From NCBI GenBank assembly GCA_013204345.1, contig JABMOB010000005.1, forward strand, positions 1 through 52,522: DNA of 52,522 nucleotides. Reading direction: 5' to 3'. The first letter of the stretch is position 1. Each line of letters starts with the position of its first letter. Origin of the DNA: Parcubacteria group bacterium. Lineage in GTDB: Bacteria; Patescibacteriota; Minisyncoccia; Phycocordibacterales; JABMOB01. Both the position numbers and the translations under genes were made by a program. This document shows, one piece after another, positions 1 through 7,072 of this stretch. The notes beneath the pieces are model-generated. The model saw only the letters and a list, made by a program, of their open reading frames with translations, was not told the DNA's origin and did not search any database.

Positions 1-1160
1 CCTTTGAGGACCAGGGTGTCGCTATCGACTTCGGTCTTTCGTAATTCATGGAGATGCTTGATTGCCCATTCTTTGAATCTTTCTGAAATAGTGATCTCGC
101 TCAGCTTGCCTTTGATATCGAGTTCCAAGTTCTTAAGCTCGATGCATTGCTCGGGACACTTCACATCAACCTTTTTCTTGGTGCAGTTGTAGTAGACGTA
201 GTGATGGACATTGCCGTTCTTGCATCGCTTCACTTTCGCTTGAGCGGTAATACTGCAACCACAGTGTCCGCACTTCATAAGTGAGGTGAAGGCAAAGCTT
301 TTCTCCGGTCTTGGCCGAGGTTGCATGGTCCGACCCATGATAGCTTGGACCTTATTGAATTCTTCTTCGGTAATCATGGCCTCATGTGCGCCCTTATGCC
401 ATTCTCCGCTCTTATAGGGATACTCGAACCAACCGTAGTAAAAAGGATTGCTCAAGAGTGCGTAGATGCCGCTTTTTGAAAGATGTTTGCCACCCATGTG
501 TCTGCGTTGATATGTTTTCAGATTCAACTCCTTACGAGCCACGTCCCACATTTGGCAGGTGCTGTAATTGCCACTGAGCATCAAATCAAACAATCTTTTT
601 ACTACGGGAAATCTGTCTGGGTCCTTCATGATTGTTTTGAATCCTTTTTCTCTGTCTGGCGTACTCATGTAGCCGACGGGACACATGCTTGGTAGCCAAC
701 CTTCTCGGACCTTCTTAGCGAGTCCTCTTTTTACATTCACTGATAGGTCTCTAATGTATTGATTGGCCATTCCTAGTTCTACCTGCATCATAAGAACATT
801 GTCGGTAGGAAAATATGTTCTTCCGTACGTTACGATCTGTGCGATTGCACTCTGCTGCAACATCCAACTTATCTGCCCACCGTCTACTGGGTTACGTGCA
901 AGGCGGTCCAACTTCCAGCAGATGATTCCATTGGCTTCGCCTTTATAGATTCGCTCAAGCATTTTGTTGAATATCGGTCGTCCCGGTTTCTTGGCTGACT
1001 GCGATTCCACGAGGATCTCGACGATTGCCAAGCCCTGCTCTTGGGCAATCTTGAGAAGTTCATCCTTCTGGGAATCGATTGAGGCCGCTTGTCGGTCTTC
1101 TGCTTCGCTCGACTTGCGGGCGTAGAGGAAGTATTTGATTGTGGGTGTTTTAGTGTTCAT
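1..1160 (-). CDS. Large serine recombinase (phage/transposon-type integrase), cut by the window edge
   Basis: An open frame of 386 codons runs from the ATG at 1160 to the window edge without a stop. The N-terminal resolvase fold has YARKSS at residues 13-18, placing Arg15 and Ser17 at the catalytic Arg/Ser positions, and the conserved WKLDRLAR at 82-89. A recombinase domain follows (SNPFYYGWFEYP near 237-248), then a zinc-ribbon-like region with CGHC at 297-300 and further Cys at 326 and 335. This architecture defines the large serine recombinases that integrate or excise mobile elements. The start overlaps the stop of the preceding winged-helix gene by 11 nt, so the two are probably co-translated. 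The C-terminal coiled coil lies outside the window. Confidence 0.95.
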   Translation of the reverse strand, partial: MNTKTPTIKYFLYARKSSEAEDRQAASIDSQKDELLKIAQEQGLAIVEILVESQSAKKPGRPIFNKMLERIYKGEANGIICWKLDRLARNPVDGGQISWMLQQSAIAQIVTYGRTYFPTDNVLMMQVELGMANQYIRDLSVNVKRGLAKKVREGWLPSMCPVGYMSTPDREKGFKTIMKDPDRFPVVKRLFDLMLSGNYSTCQMWDVARKELNLKTYQRRHMGGKHLSKSGIYALLSNPFYYGWFEYPYKSGEWHKGAHEAMITEEEFNKVQAIMGRTMQPRPRPEKSFAFTSLMKCGHCGCSITAQAKVKRCKNGNVHHYVYYNCTKKKVDVKCPEQCIELKNLELDIKGKLSEITISERFKEWAIKHLHELRKTEVDSDTLVLK

Positions 1161-1998
1161 AAGCGCTTTTAATGTCTGGGTCATTTGGGTCATGCCCCAT
1201 GTTATTGATTCTTTCGTCTGCCCATTTTTCTCCATTTATAAATGGTGGACCTTCGACTGTGTCCGCCGTTATTTCCCGTTTATTAACGGTGGGATTCTGG
1301 TCTATCGTAGTAACACTGGTGTCACTACGGGGTTCCCGTAAATTTCCCGCTATTACGGGTAAAGGTTCATGTTTAGCTCTACCGTCCACACTATGCAAAG
1401 AAGGCTCTTGAATAGCAACTGAATCGGGTCCCTGTAGCCTCTGCATTTTTCTTATGACATCTCCGATGCTAGTTATATTATTAGAAGAGTTATCAATTAG
1501 GTTAGTTAGAGTATCATCGCTGTTACTGCGATATTCTTCTCTTTTGTTACTACGGTGTGGGGTGAATTGATACTGCGATTTGTTTCTGTATTTCTCCATC
1601 CTTTCCTTCCATCCAGGAATTGGTTTCCAGTATTGAGTGGCTTGAAAGGCGTATACATTCACCATGTTGAATCCTTTTGTCTTGAGTATTCCGATGATGC
1701 CATAGGATTCAAGTATTGAGAGAGCCTTCATGGTGCTATTGCGATTGGTGCAACCTGACATTATTTGAATAGTTGTGATGCTTGGAAATGCCACCTGCGT
1801 TTCGTTATTACAATGGACCGATAGAACGAGATAAATTCTCGCACATGAATTACCCAGGGCTGCGTTATAACCACCGTGCACATATTCGTTTTCCATGAAA
1901 AACCTGCTTGGTTTACGCTTGGTCCTTATCTTCGACCGATCCATTTCTTTAATCTGTTTTTGTAGGTTTGCGTTTTTCTGATTTTGGTTGAGAGCCAT
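1150..1998 (-). CDS. Winged-helix (HTH) protein of the mobile element
   Basis: The product has a winged-helix core, encoded at roughly 1640-1900 (FPSITTIQIMSGCTNRN then ALSILESYGII), of the kind seen in replication initiators and HTH_36 proteins. A long low-complexity, probably disordered C-terminal half follows. It likely binds DNA and may regulate the adjacent recombinase; this role is inferred. The frame is open up to an ATG at 2133, but that start would overlap the upstream gene by 185 nt. ATGs at 1998 (50-nt overlap) or 1944 (just after the upstream stop) are more plausible, and none has a clear Shine-Dalgarno site. Its C-terminal codons contain three 14-bp palindromes. Confidence 0.75.
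   Translation of the reverse strand: MALNQNQKNANLQKQIKEMDRSKIRTKRKPSRFFMENEYVHGGYNAALGNSCARIYLVLSVHCNNETQVAFPSITTIQIMSGCTNRNSTMKALSILESYGIIGILKTKGFNMVNVYAFQATQYWKPIPGWKERMEKYRNKSQYQFTPHRSNKREEYRSNSDDTLTNLIDNSSNNITSIGDVIRKMQRLQGPDSVAIQEPSLHSVDGRAKHEPLPVIAGNLREPRSDTSVTTIDQNPTVNKREITADTVEGPPFINGEKWADERINNMGHDPNDPDIKSAYEH
1232..1359. repeat. Three 14-bp palindromes plus a 24-nt imperfect inverted repeat
   Basis: CCATTTATAAATGG (1232-1245, perfect), CCGTTTATTAACGG (1276-1289) and CCCGCTATTACGGG (1346-1359) share the pattern CC-N3-TAT/ATT-N-GG. An imperfect inverted repeat (CGTAGT...ACTACG) lies at 1306-1329. All fall inside the 3' third of the winged-helix gene, 72-200 nt upstream of the recombinase ATG at 1160. 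They could be operators for the winged-helix protein or simply reflect repeated protein sequence; the function is unproven. Confidence 0.5.
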
Positions 1999-2218
1999 TC
2001 TGACTGGCGACTTTGGTCTTTCGTTTCGCCATGTTGGAGTTATCTCTTGTTCGTTGTCCATATTCTTGTAGCCACGCTTTCTTGATCGGTCGATAGACGA
2101 AGCTAAAAAGCGTGAGGAGATTAATTGCCTCATCGGCTAACACGTCATCAGGAAGAACCTTGCCGGTTTCCTGGCGGTGAATTTCTTTATATTCTTCGAA
2201 TGCGTGTTTGGTAAGCAT
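1949..2218 (-). CDS. Small conserved-looking protein upstream of the HTH and recombinase genes
   Basis: An 89-residue protein. The first about 50 residues look like a compact helical domain (EEYKEIHRQETGK, then ADEAINLLTLFSFVYRPI), and the rest is a lysine-rich tail. Proteins of this general look often sit directly upstream of serine recombinases in Patescibacteria, but that is recollection and was not searched. An AAAGG stands about 14 nt before the ATG, which is a weak ribosome site. No function is assigned. Confidence 0.6.
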   Translation of the reverse strand: MLTKHAFEEYKEIHRQETGKVLPDDVLADEAINLLTLFSFVYRPIKKAWLQEYGQRTRDNSNMAKRKTKVASQNGSQPKSEKRKPTKTD

Positions 2219-2263
2219 AATGAGGGTTTCGACCTTTGTGTAATTAGTTCTTCTGAAAAACAG

Positions 2264-2313
2264 AAAAAGCTAGACCCCCGTTGCAAGTGGTCCAGCTTTT
2301 TCCGTGCAACGGG
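2264..2313 (-). promoter_or_regulatory. Attenuator-like pair of alternative hairpins (terminator / competing helix)
   Basis: AAAAAGCTaGACC (2264-2276) pairs with GGTCcAGCTTTTT (2289-2301), a 12-bp stem with one mismatch and T-runs on either side, so it can terminate in both directions. The loop contains CCCGTTGCA (2277-2285), exactly complementary to TGCAACGGG at 2305-2313. On the reverse strand the outer 9-mer is made first and could capture the loop, forming either a pseudoknot or a helix competing with the terminator. It sits in the leader of the gene starting at 2218. Confidence 0.6.
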
Positions 2314-2352
2314 AATGTTTATAATCCTAAGGCCGTAAAGTTTCCTAACTGT

Positions 2353-2543
2353 AGGAATTACTTTCTTAGGACTGTACTTATCGTAACGGTGAAAAAATGC
2401 AAAACATGGTGCATTACTTTTTACCGCTTAAAATAAGGATTCTTTAATCCTAATGGCTAAAAGTGTGCAAATTGGTGTGCATTACTTTTGCCTTTAGGAC
2501 CAGATAAGTATGAGGCCCGAATTAGTGCAAATTAGTGGGTGTT
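2353..2543. repeat. Iteron-like direct repeats in the mobile-element intergenic region
   Basis: The 24-mers at 2398-2421 and 2466-2489 match at 19 of 24 positions and share TGCATTACTTTT; they are spaced 68 nt apart. A third partial copy (TGCAAATTAGTGGGTGTT) is at 2526-2543. A related ATTACTTTCTTAGGAC lies at 2357-2372, and an inverted relative (CCTAAGGCCGTAAAGTTTCC) lies just upstream of it. The 410-nt gap 2219-2628 holds no other gene. The repeats may bind the element's winged-helix protein or mark an origin or attachment region. Confidence 0.55.
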
Positions 2544-2555
2544 GGCCAAGATAAC

Positions 2556-2598
2556 GTAAAAAAGCCCTGAATAGGCTTGGAAAAGCGTACACAGGGCT
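2556..2598 (-). terminator. Rho-independent terminator after the subtilase gene
   Basis: On the reverse strand AGCCCTG (2598-2592) pairs with CAGGGCT (2569-2563) and is followed by a T-run (2563-2558). The loop is long (22 nt). It lies about 30 nt after the ietS-like stop and ends the defence operon. Confidence 0.7.
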
Positions 2599-2628
2599 GT
2601 TTAGGGCGTAATAGGCCTCTAATCAAAG

Positions 2629-4998
2629 CTAGTTTGTGCTTTGAACTTGAACGGTATTCTCTACCAACTCAAAGAATTGATTTGAATTAATAATCTCAGA
2701 ATGAAGTGTTCCGCTGGCGCTTATATCTTTAATAGTCAGAACTAAAGCATAATTTTGCGTAATATCTTCTTCATTTCCTGCATTGTCTTGTAAAAGTTGA
2801 TCAGCGATCATCATTTGAACTAATACTTGAAAATCGAGCTGTGTAAGTCTAGGTCTTATTTTTGTAAAATGAATAGTATTGAAAGTACTATTTCTATACG
2901 CCTCCCAAGAGTGCGGAGGGTTTATAGCTTGAGATTTAGTTTTTCCAGTTGATCCAGTAGGGGTTAATTCAGGTTTGATAAAACTCAAAGAAGGATCGAG
3001 TTCTATCATTTTATATTCTTTAAAGTTTCTATTTACTGGTGGGTTATAAACTAAAGTAAAAGTAAATTCAACCTTCTTACCTAAAAGAGATTTGGGTAAG
3101 TTAATAAGTATTTTTTGCTTCTTTTCAGAAAAGCTAATTTTATCTGCATATACCACCGTAATCTGATTTGGGTTATCAATCAGTACAGTTGAGTAATCAG
3201 CCTGGCCAAAACCATAAGCTCTTTTAAGTCCGTCGTCTGTTATTTGGCTTTGGGAAACACGACTTGTTGAATGAATCATCAGAGCCTTAATCAGATTTGC
3301 CTTGTTTTCATTAAAACCAGTAAGCTGAGTAGGTAGACTCGATTTCTTTAAATAATCTAGTAATTGGAGGCACTGGCGAGTAACTAGTGGAGCACTAAAG
3401 CTACTACCCACCTCTCGATTAAATCCATTCGAGTCAACCAATTCTACTCCGTAAGTATTTTTTGATGCCTCAAGATGAGCTGGACCATATTGATGAGTCG
3501 AGTCAATTTTTATATTACCCCCAACAGCTACAATCTCTGGTTTTTTCATGTCATTTCTCAACCCTCCCTTTCTGGTAAAAGGAGACGGGTGCTTACTTTG
3601 ATCACAAATGGATGAGGTATCTGCAGTATCCGTAATAGACCCGACCGTTAATGCATTTATTGCATCGGCAGGGGCTGCAATATGACAGTCTACTCCAGGG
3701 GTGTTAAATATTTTATTGTAGCCAAGTGGAAAATTCCCATTTTGATTTCCTGATGCACAAACAAACAAAACATCCTCTTCATTCGCAAGCGTATCAATCA
3801 TCTCTGATGTCTCACTAATATCTAATTCTTCGATTTGTTTATGATCTGCAAGTGATAGATTGAATAAAGTAGCTTGACTAGAATACTTTCTAACACTTTT
3901 CTGAATAGCATCCATTATTGTTTGATCGTCAGCAATAATTTCATCGTTACCATTCTTATGAAGCGCTTGTACGTCAATTATTTTTCCAACAGAGTCAACA
4001 CTTTGATTGTTCTGGACCTTCTTAAAAAGATTATCACCAAACAAGATACGACTCGCAACTGAGGTGCCATGATTTTTATTGGACATTTGTCCCGTCTTTA
4101 GAAAATTCTCACGTTGCACTACAAAACCATTCATAATTTGATGATCAACGCCACTATCAATAATTACAACCTTTTCGTCTGTTAATGAAGACCCTAGAGT
4201 GATGGATCTAGCATCAGTGTTTGGGGTTGTTCTTTGAGAACCAAAAATGGGCGCTAGTTTAATAAAATTAATGAAGTTACAATCTTCATCTTCGAGAATA
4301 ATCTTTATTTCGGACTTATCCAATGATGCCCTAAAAGACATGTTACTTATGAAAAATCTTTCATCGATTTTTGTAATGCTTGAAGAATTTACTTTTGAAA
4401 TTAATATCTTATATAGGTCATCGTATTCGCTCTTTGATCTATCAAAATAAACGGTTAAGATGCAGTCAACGCGACTGTTACTTTGGGATGCAAGTAATAG
4501 TTTGATATCACCAGAGCTTCTCCTATCGATAGAGGTATTTTTATCTGTTAAAGCGGTAACGGAAAAGATTTCTCTTGAAAGATTATTGGCTTTTTTTGCT
4601 TTTTCTACTGCAGCACTTTCAAATGTAGCCTCATTTAATAACTTGGTTAACTTATCAAAATCCGCCTTGAGTCCACTCAAAGTCAGGGTGCCGTCTTCTC
4701 TGGACTCTACTATTTGAACTCCAGCTTCCTTCCAGAGCATCGACGGCTCACTACTCTTACTGGTAGCCAGCTCATCAAGTTTTGCTTCTACGTAGTATTT
4801 CTTGTCCTGCTTTAATGAAGATGTGTTAAATGATTTAACAGCTGTATTTAATTTCTTTAACCTGCTCTCATATTGGCTTTTGTAGTAATCAGGATTTTCC
4901 TTTACTTTTTTACTCCAAAAAGTTTCCCAGAAAGGTCCACCCCTTCCAGTTTTCTTTTCTCGCAGACTAGATTTTCTTGGTATTAGTAAGGTATACAT
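2629..4998 (-). CDS. ietS: Subtilisin-like S8 serine protease, IetS-like defence component
   Basis: A 789-residue protein with a complete subtilase triad: Asp281 in IIDSGVD, His310 in NHGTS, Ser533 in GSSFSAP, with oxyanion Asn418 in SGNQNG. No signal peptide is visible, so it probably acts in the cytoplasm. A roughly 270-residue N-terminal region and about 220 residues after the protease domain have no family I recognise. It starts 1 nt after the stop of an AAA ATPase gene. The order ATPase then S8 protease matches IetA/IetS, described as a plasmid-stabilising toxin-antitoxin pair in Agrobacterium and as an anti-phage system. The protease is expected to be the effector and the ATPase its controller. 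Confidence 0.85.
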   Translation of the reverse strand: MYTLLIPRKSSLREKKTGRGGPFWETFWSKKVKENPDYYKSQYESRLKKLNTAVKSFNTSSLKQDKKYYVEAKLDELATSKSSEPSMLWKEAGVQIVESREDGTLTLSGLKADFDKLTKLLNEATFESAAVEKAKKANNLSREIFSVTALTDKNTSIDRRSSGDIKLLLASQSNSRVDCILTVYFDRSKSEYDDLYKILISKVNSSSITKIDERFFISNMSFRASLDKSEIKIILEDEDCNFINFIKLAPIFGSQRTTPNTDARSITLGSSLTDEKVVIIDSGVDHQIMNGFVVQRENFLKTGQMSNKNHGTSVASRILFGDNLFKKVQNNQSVDSVGKIIDVQALHKNGNDEIIADDQTIMDAIQKSVRKYSSQATLFNLSLADHKQIEELDISETSEMIDTLANEEDVLFVCASGNQNGNFPLGYNKIFNTPGVDCHIAAPADAINALTVGSITDTADTSSICDQSKHPSPFTRKGGLRNDMKKPEIVAVGGNIKIDSTHQYGPAHLEASKNTYGVELVDSNGFNREVGSSFSAPLVTRQCLQLLDYLKKSSLPTQLTGFNENKANLIKALMIHSTSRVSQSQITDDGLKRAYGFGQADYSTVLIDNPNQITVVYADKISFSEKKQKILINLPKSLLGKKVEFTFTLVYNPPVNRNFKEYKMIELDPSLSFIKPELTPTGSTGKTKSQAINPPHSWEAYRNSTFNTIHFTKIRPRLTQLDFQVLVQMMIADQLLQDNAGNEEDITQNYALVLTIKDISASGTLHSEIINSNQFFELVENTVQVQSTN

Positions 4999-4999
4999 C

Positions 5000-6118
5000 T
5001 CATTTTAAATTATCCCTAAGTGTTGTATAAGGAATCTTCGTCATTTCCTCAATATCCTTGAGCTTAAAGCCATGATCTTTAAGTTTTTGACACATTGCAT
5101 ATAAATCCTGCTTTGAGATCTTTTTATACAACCGATTGCCGAGCATTAAGTGGAAATAGGCAATCATCATATCCGTAGTTGATAAATACGATCTACCGGA
5201 TATAACGTAGTTTTTTGTTGCCTGTTGGGTAAGATCAAATATCTCTGAGCCACTAAGTCCATCAGTAATTTTAACCAAAAAACCAAAATCTACCTGTTTT
5301 TCAATCTTTTCCAGGAATAAGTTAAACAACAATTCTCGACTTTCTGGTGATGGCACCTCCAGTCTAATCTTTAAGGGGAATCGTCGCCAAATGGCCTTAT
5401 CTAAGATTTCATCATGATTTGTTGCACCAATGATTAGTGAATTGTTTGGAAAAAGATCAATATTCTGGAGAAGAACCGTAACTATTCTTTTTAATTCTCC
5501 GAGTTCTTTTTCATCAGCACGATGTTTTGCAACAGTATCAATTTCATCGAGAAATAACACCACGTTCTTTTGTCTAGCTATATCAAATATTTCTCGAATG
5601 TTTTGACCTGTTTTACCAAGATACGAGGAAACCAACTCATCTAACCTAACCAGAATTAAAGGAAAGTTTAGTTTGTTCGCAATTGCGTATGCAAGTTTTG
5701 TTTTTCCAGTTCCAGGAGGACCATATAACAAAATTTTATTTGCTGGTTGTAAGCCAAAATCAGATAATCGATCTCGATCTTCCCATTCTCTAAACAGGGT
5801 TGCCACGATATTTTTTGCATCAATGTCTAAAACAACTTCTTCTGGTAAGACTTGAGAATGAAATTCAGAAACCAGACCTGGATTATTAAGTGAAATAGTT
5901 TTTTTGTAATCAGATTCTTCTGGCCGAGCAAGATTGGCTGCAGAAAAACTATTAGCACTAGGTATTTTCTTAATTAGATTCTCTAATCGTTTGCTCACAA
6001 CCACCTTTCGGTTTTGTTTCGATTTTATTGATTCTTTTCTTAAAATAGAAGCGACACTATGGATGTCACCTGATATGAAAGCATTAGTAATATCTTCAAT
6101 TAATTTTATACTGGGCAT
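5000..6118 (-). CDS. ietA: AAA+ ATPase, IetA-like partner of the subtilase
   Basis: 372 residues with one AAA module: Walker A GPPGTGKT at 133-140, Walker B LFLDEID at about 188-194, a sensor region (IIGATNHD) and an arginine-finger-like AIWRRFP. The last about 40 residues look like a helix-turn-helix (DIEEMTKIPYTTLRDNLK), which might bind DNA. It ends in TGA and is followed after 1 nt by the protease start, so expression is coupled. The 109-nt gap before it carries three copies of a TACGAAAATAT motif, one touching the start codon, suggesting autoregulation. Confidence 0.85.
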   Translation of the reverse strand: MPSIKLIEDITNAFISGDIHSVASILRKESIKSKQNRKVVVSKRLENLIKKIPSANSFSAANLARPEESDYKKTISLNNPGLVSEFHSQVLPEEVVLDIDAKNIVATLFREWEDRDRLSDFGLQPANKILLYGPPGTGKTKLAYAIANKLNFPLILVRLDELVSSYLGKTGQNIREIFDIARQKNVVLFLDEIDTVAKHRADEKELGELKRIVTVLLQNIDLFPNNSLIIGATNHDEILDKAIWRRFPLKIRLEVPSPESRELLFNLFLEKIEKQVDFGFLVKITDGLSGSEIFDLTQQATKNYVISGRSYLSTTDMMIAYFHLMLGNRLYKKISKQDLYAMCQKLKDHGFKLKDIEEMTKIPYTTLRDNLK

Positions 6119-6201
6119 ATTTTCGTAATGCTGAAACAGCTTATCTACAGCAGTATTATTATATATTATTACGGAAATATTTAATAGCTATATTTTCGTA
6201 C
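6117..6201 (-). promoter_or_regulatory. Candidate operator array upstream of ietA
   Basis: ATATTTTCGTAAT (6117-6129, overlapping the ietA start), its inverted copy ATTACGGAAATAT (6168-6180, 12 of 13 matching) and ATATTTTCGTAC (6190-6201) lie within 85 nt. A TATAAT-like box lies between them on the reverse strand, without a convincing -35. The layout suggests a repressor site; the AAA protein's HTH-like C-terminus is one candidate binder. Confidence 0.5.
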
Positions 6202-6227
6202 TTTTTTGTGGACAACTCACGACTTTG

Positions 6228-7061
6228 CTATTTCCTCAAATTCTCATCAAGGGTATTACCTTTTTCGTCTTCCCAGGAAATCCAACCATTAATCGGACTA
6301 CCTGACAATGTAGCAGCAGCTGCACTTGGGCTTTTGAAAATTATATCTTCAGTAGTCACGTATGAGTCGTCACCTTTTAGGACCATCTTTCCTTCTTTCA
6401 AAAATCTCTCTCGTGCAGTTTTACTCCATCCAGTAAAACTACCGACCTCTTTTCGGCGAGCGATTGAGCCGGCAAACACTGTCATTGAACCATCCTCAAG
6501 AATTTTTGCGCTAGCCTTAACACCATTTGCCTTCAAATGATAAAGAGTGTTGTCAGCATATGAATCTTCTACAGCTTCAAATACTTGGAACTTGAATACA
6601 TTTAAAACAAATCTAATGTTCTCAAAATACTGCTCGACGGTAACCTTCTCAAACTCCAAAAGAGTATTTTCCTGCGGTTGTACTTTATTCTGGACCTTCA
6701 TACGCTTTGCTTCATAAGCAAGTGTCGTTGCCCGATATTCGAGATATTTTACAAAAGCTCTATTAAGCCCGCCAGTAAATACGACAGCTGTATTCCAAAA
6801 ATCCTTATTTGCATCGTGGTTTGAAATTCTAGAGTAGAAACTTTCTGATTCTCCAATGTAGACTAGGTTTTCACTAGTTTCTTCATCCACACCAAACAGC
6901 AAATAGAGCCCAGGTTGATTAATTTCTGGTCGATTTTTTAGATCCTTAAGGTTTTGACGAGGAACGACAAAACACTTACCAATCCAACCAGGAATATCGA
7001 CTATTTTTAGTCCAGTAGGATTTCCATGAGGAACGAGAATTTGTAGAGCTTTGGCATTCAT
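6228..7061 (-). CDS. GIY-YIG nuclease with C-terminal DUF4357 domain
   Basis: 277 residues. The GIY-YIG core shows GLY at 51-53, YIG at 68-70, the conserved Arg at 78 and Glu108 in YLEYR. The C-terminal part (FTGWSKTARERFLKEG, then NGWISWEDE) matches the DUF4357 type often found next to type I restriction loci. It begins 11 nt after the ancestral end of hsdR (stop at 7073), so it was likely the next gene of the same operon. The substrate is unknown; a role in defence or DNA processing is inferred from context. Confidence 0.85.
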   Translation of the reverse strand: MNAKALQILVPHGNPTGLKIVDIPGWIGKCFVVPRQNLKDLKNRPEINQPGLYLLFGVDEETSENLVYIGESESFYSRISNHDANKDFWNTAVVFTGGLNRAFVKYLEYRATTLAYEAKRMKVQNKVQPQENTLLEFEKVTVEQYFENIRFVLNVFKFQVFEAVEDSYADNTLYHLKANGVKASAKILEDGSMTVFAGSIARRKEVGSFTGWSKTARERFLKEGKMVLKGDDSYVTTEDIIFKSPSAAAATLSGSPINGWISWEDEKGNTLDENLRK

Positions 7062-7072
7062 AGTGGTATATT

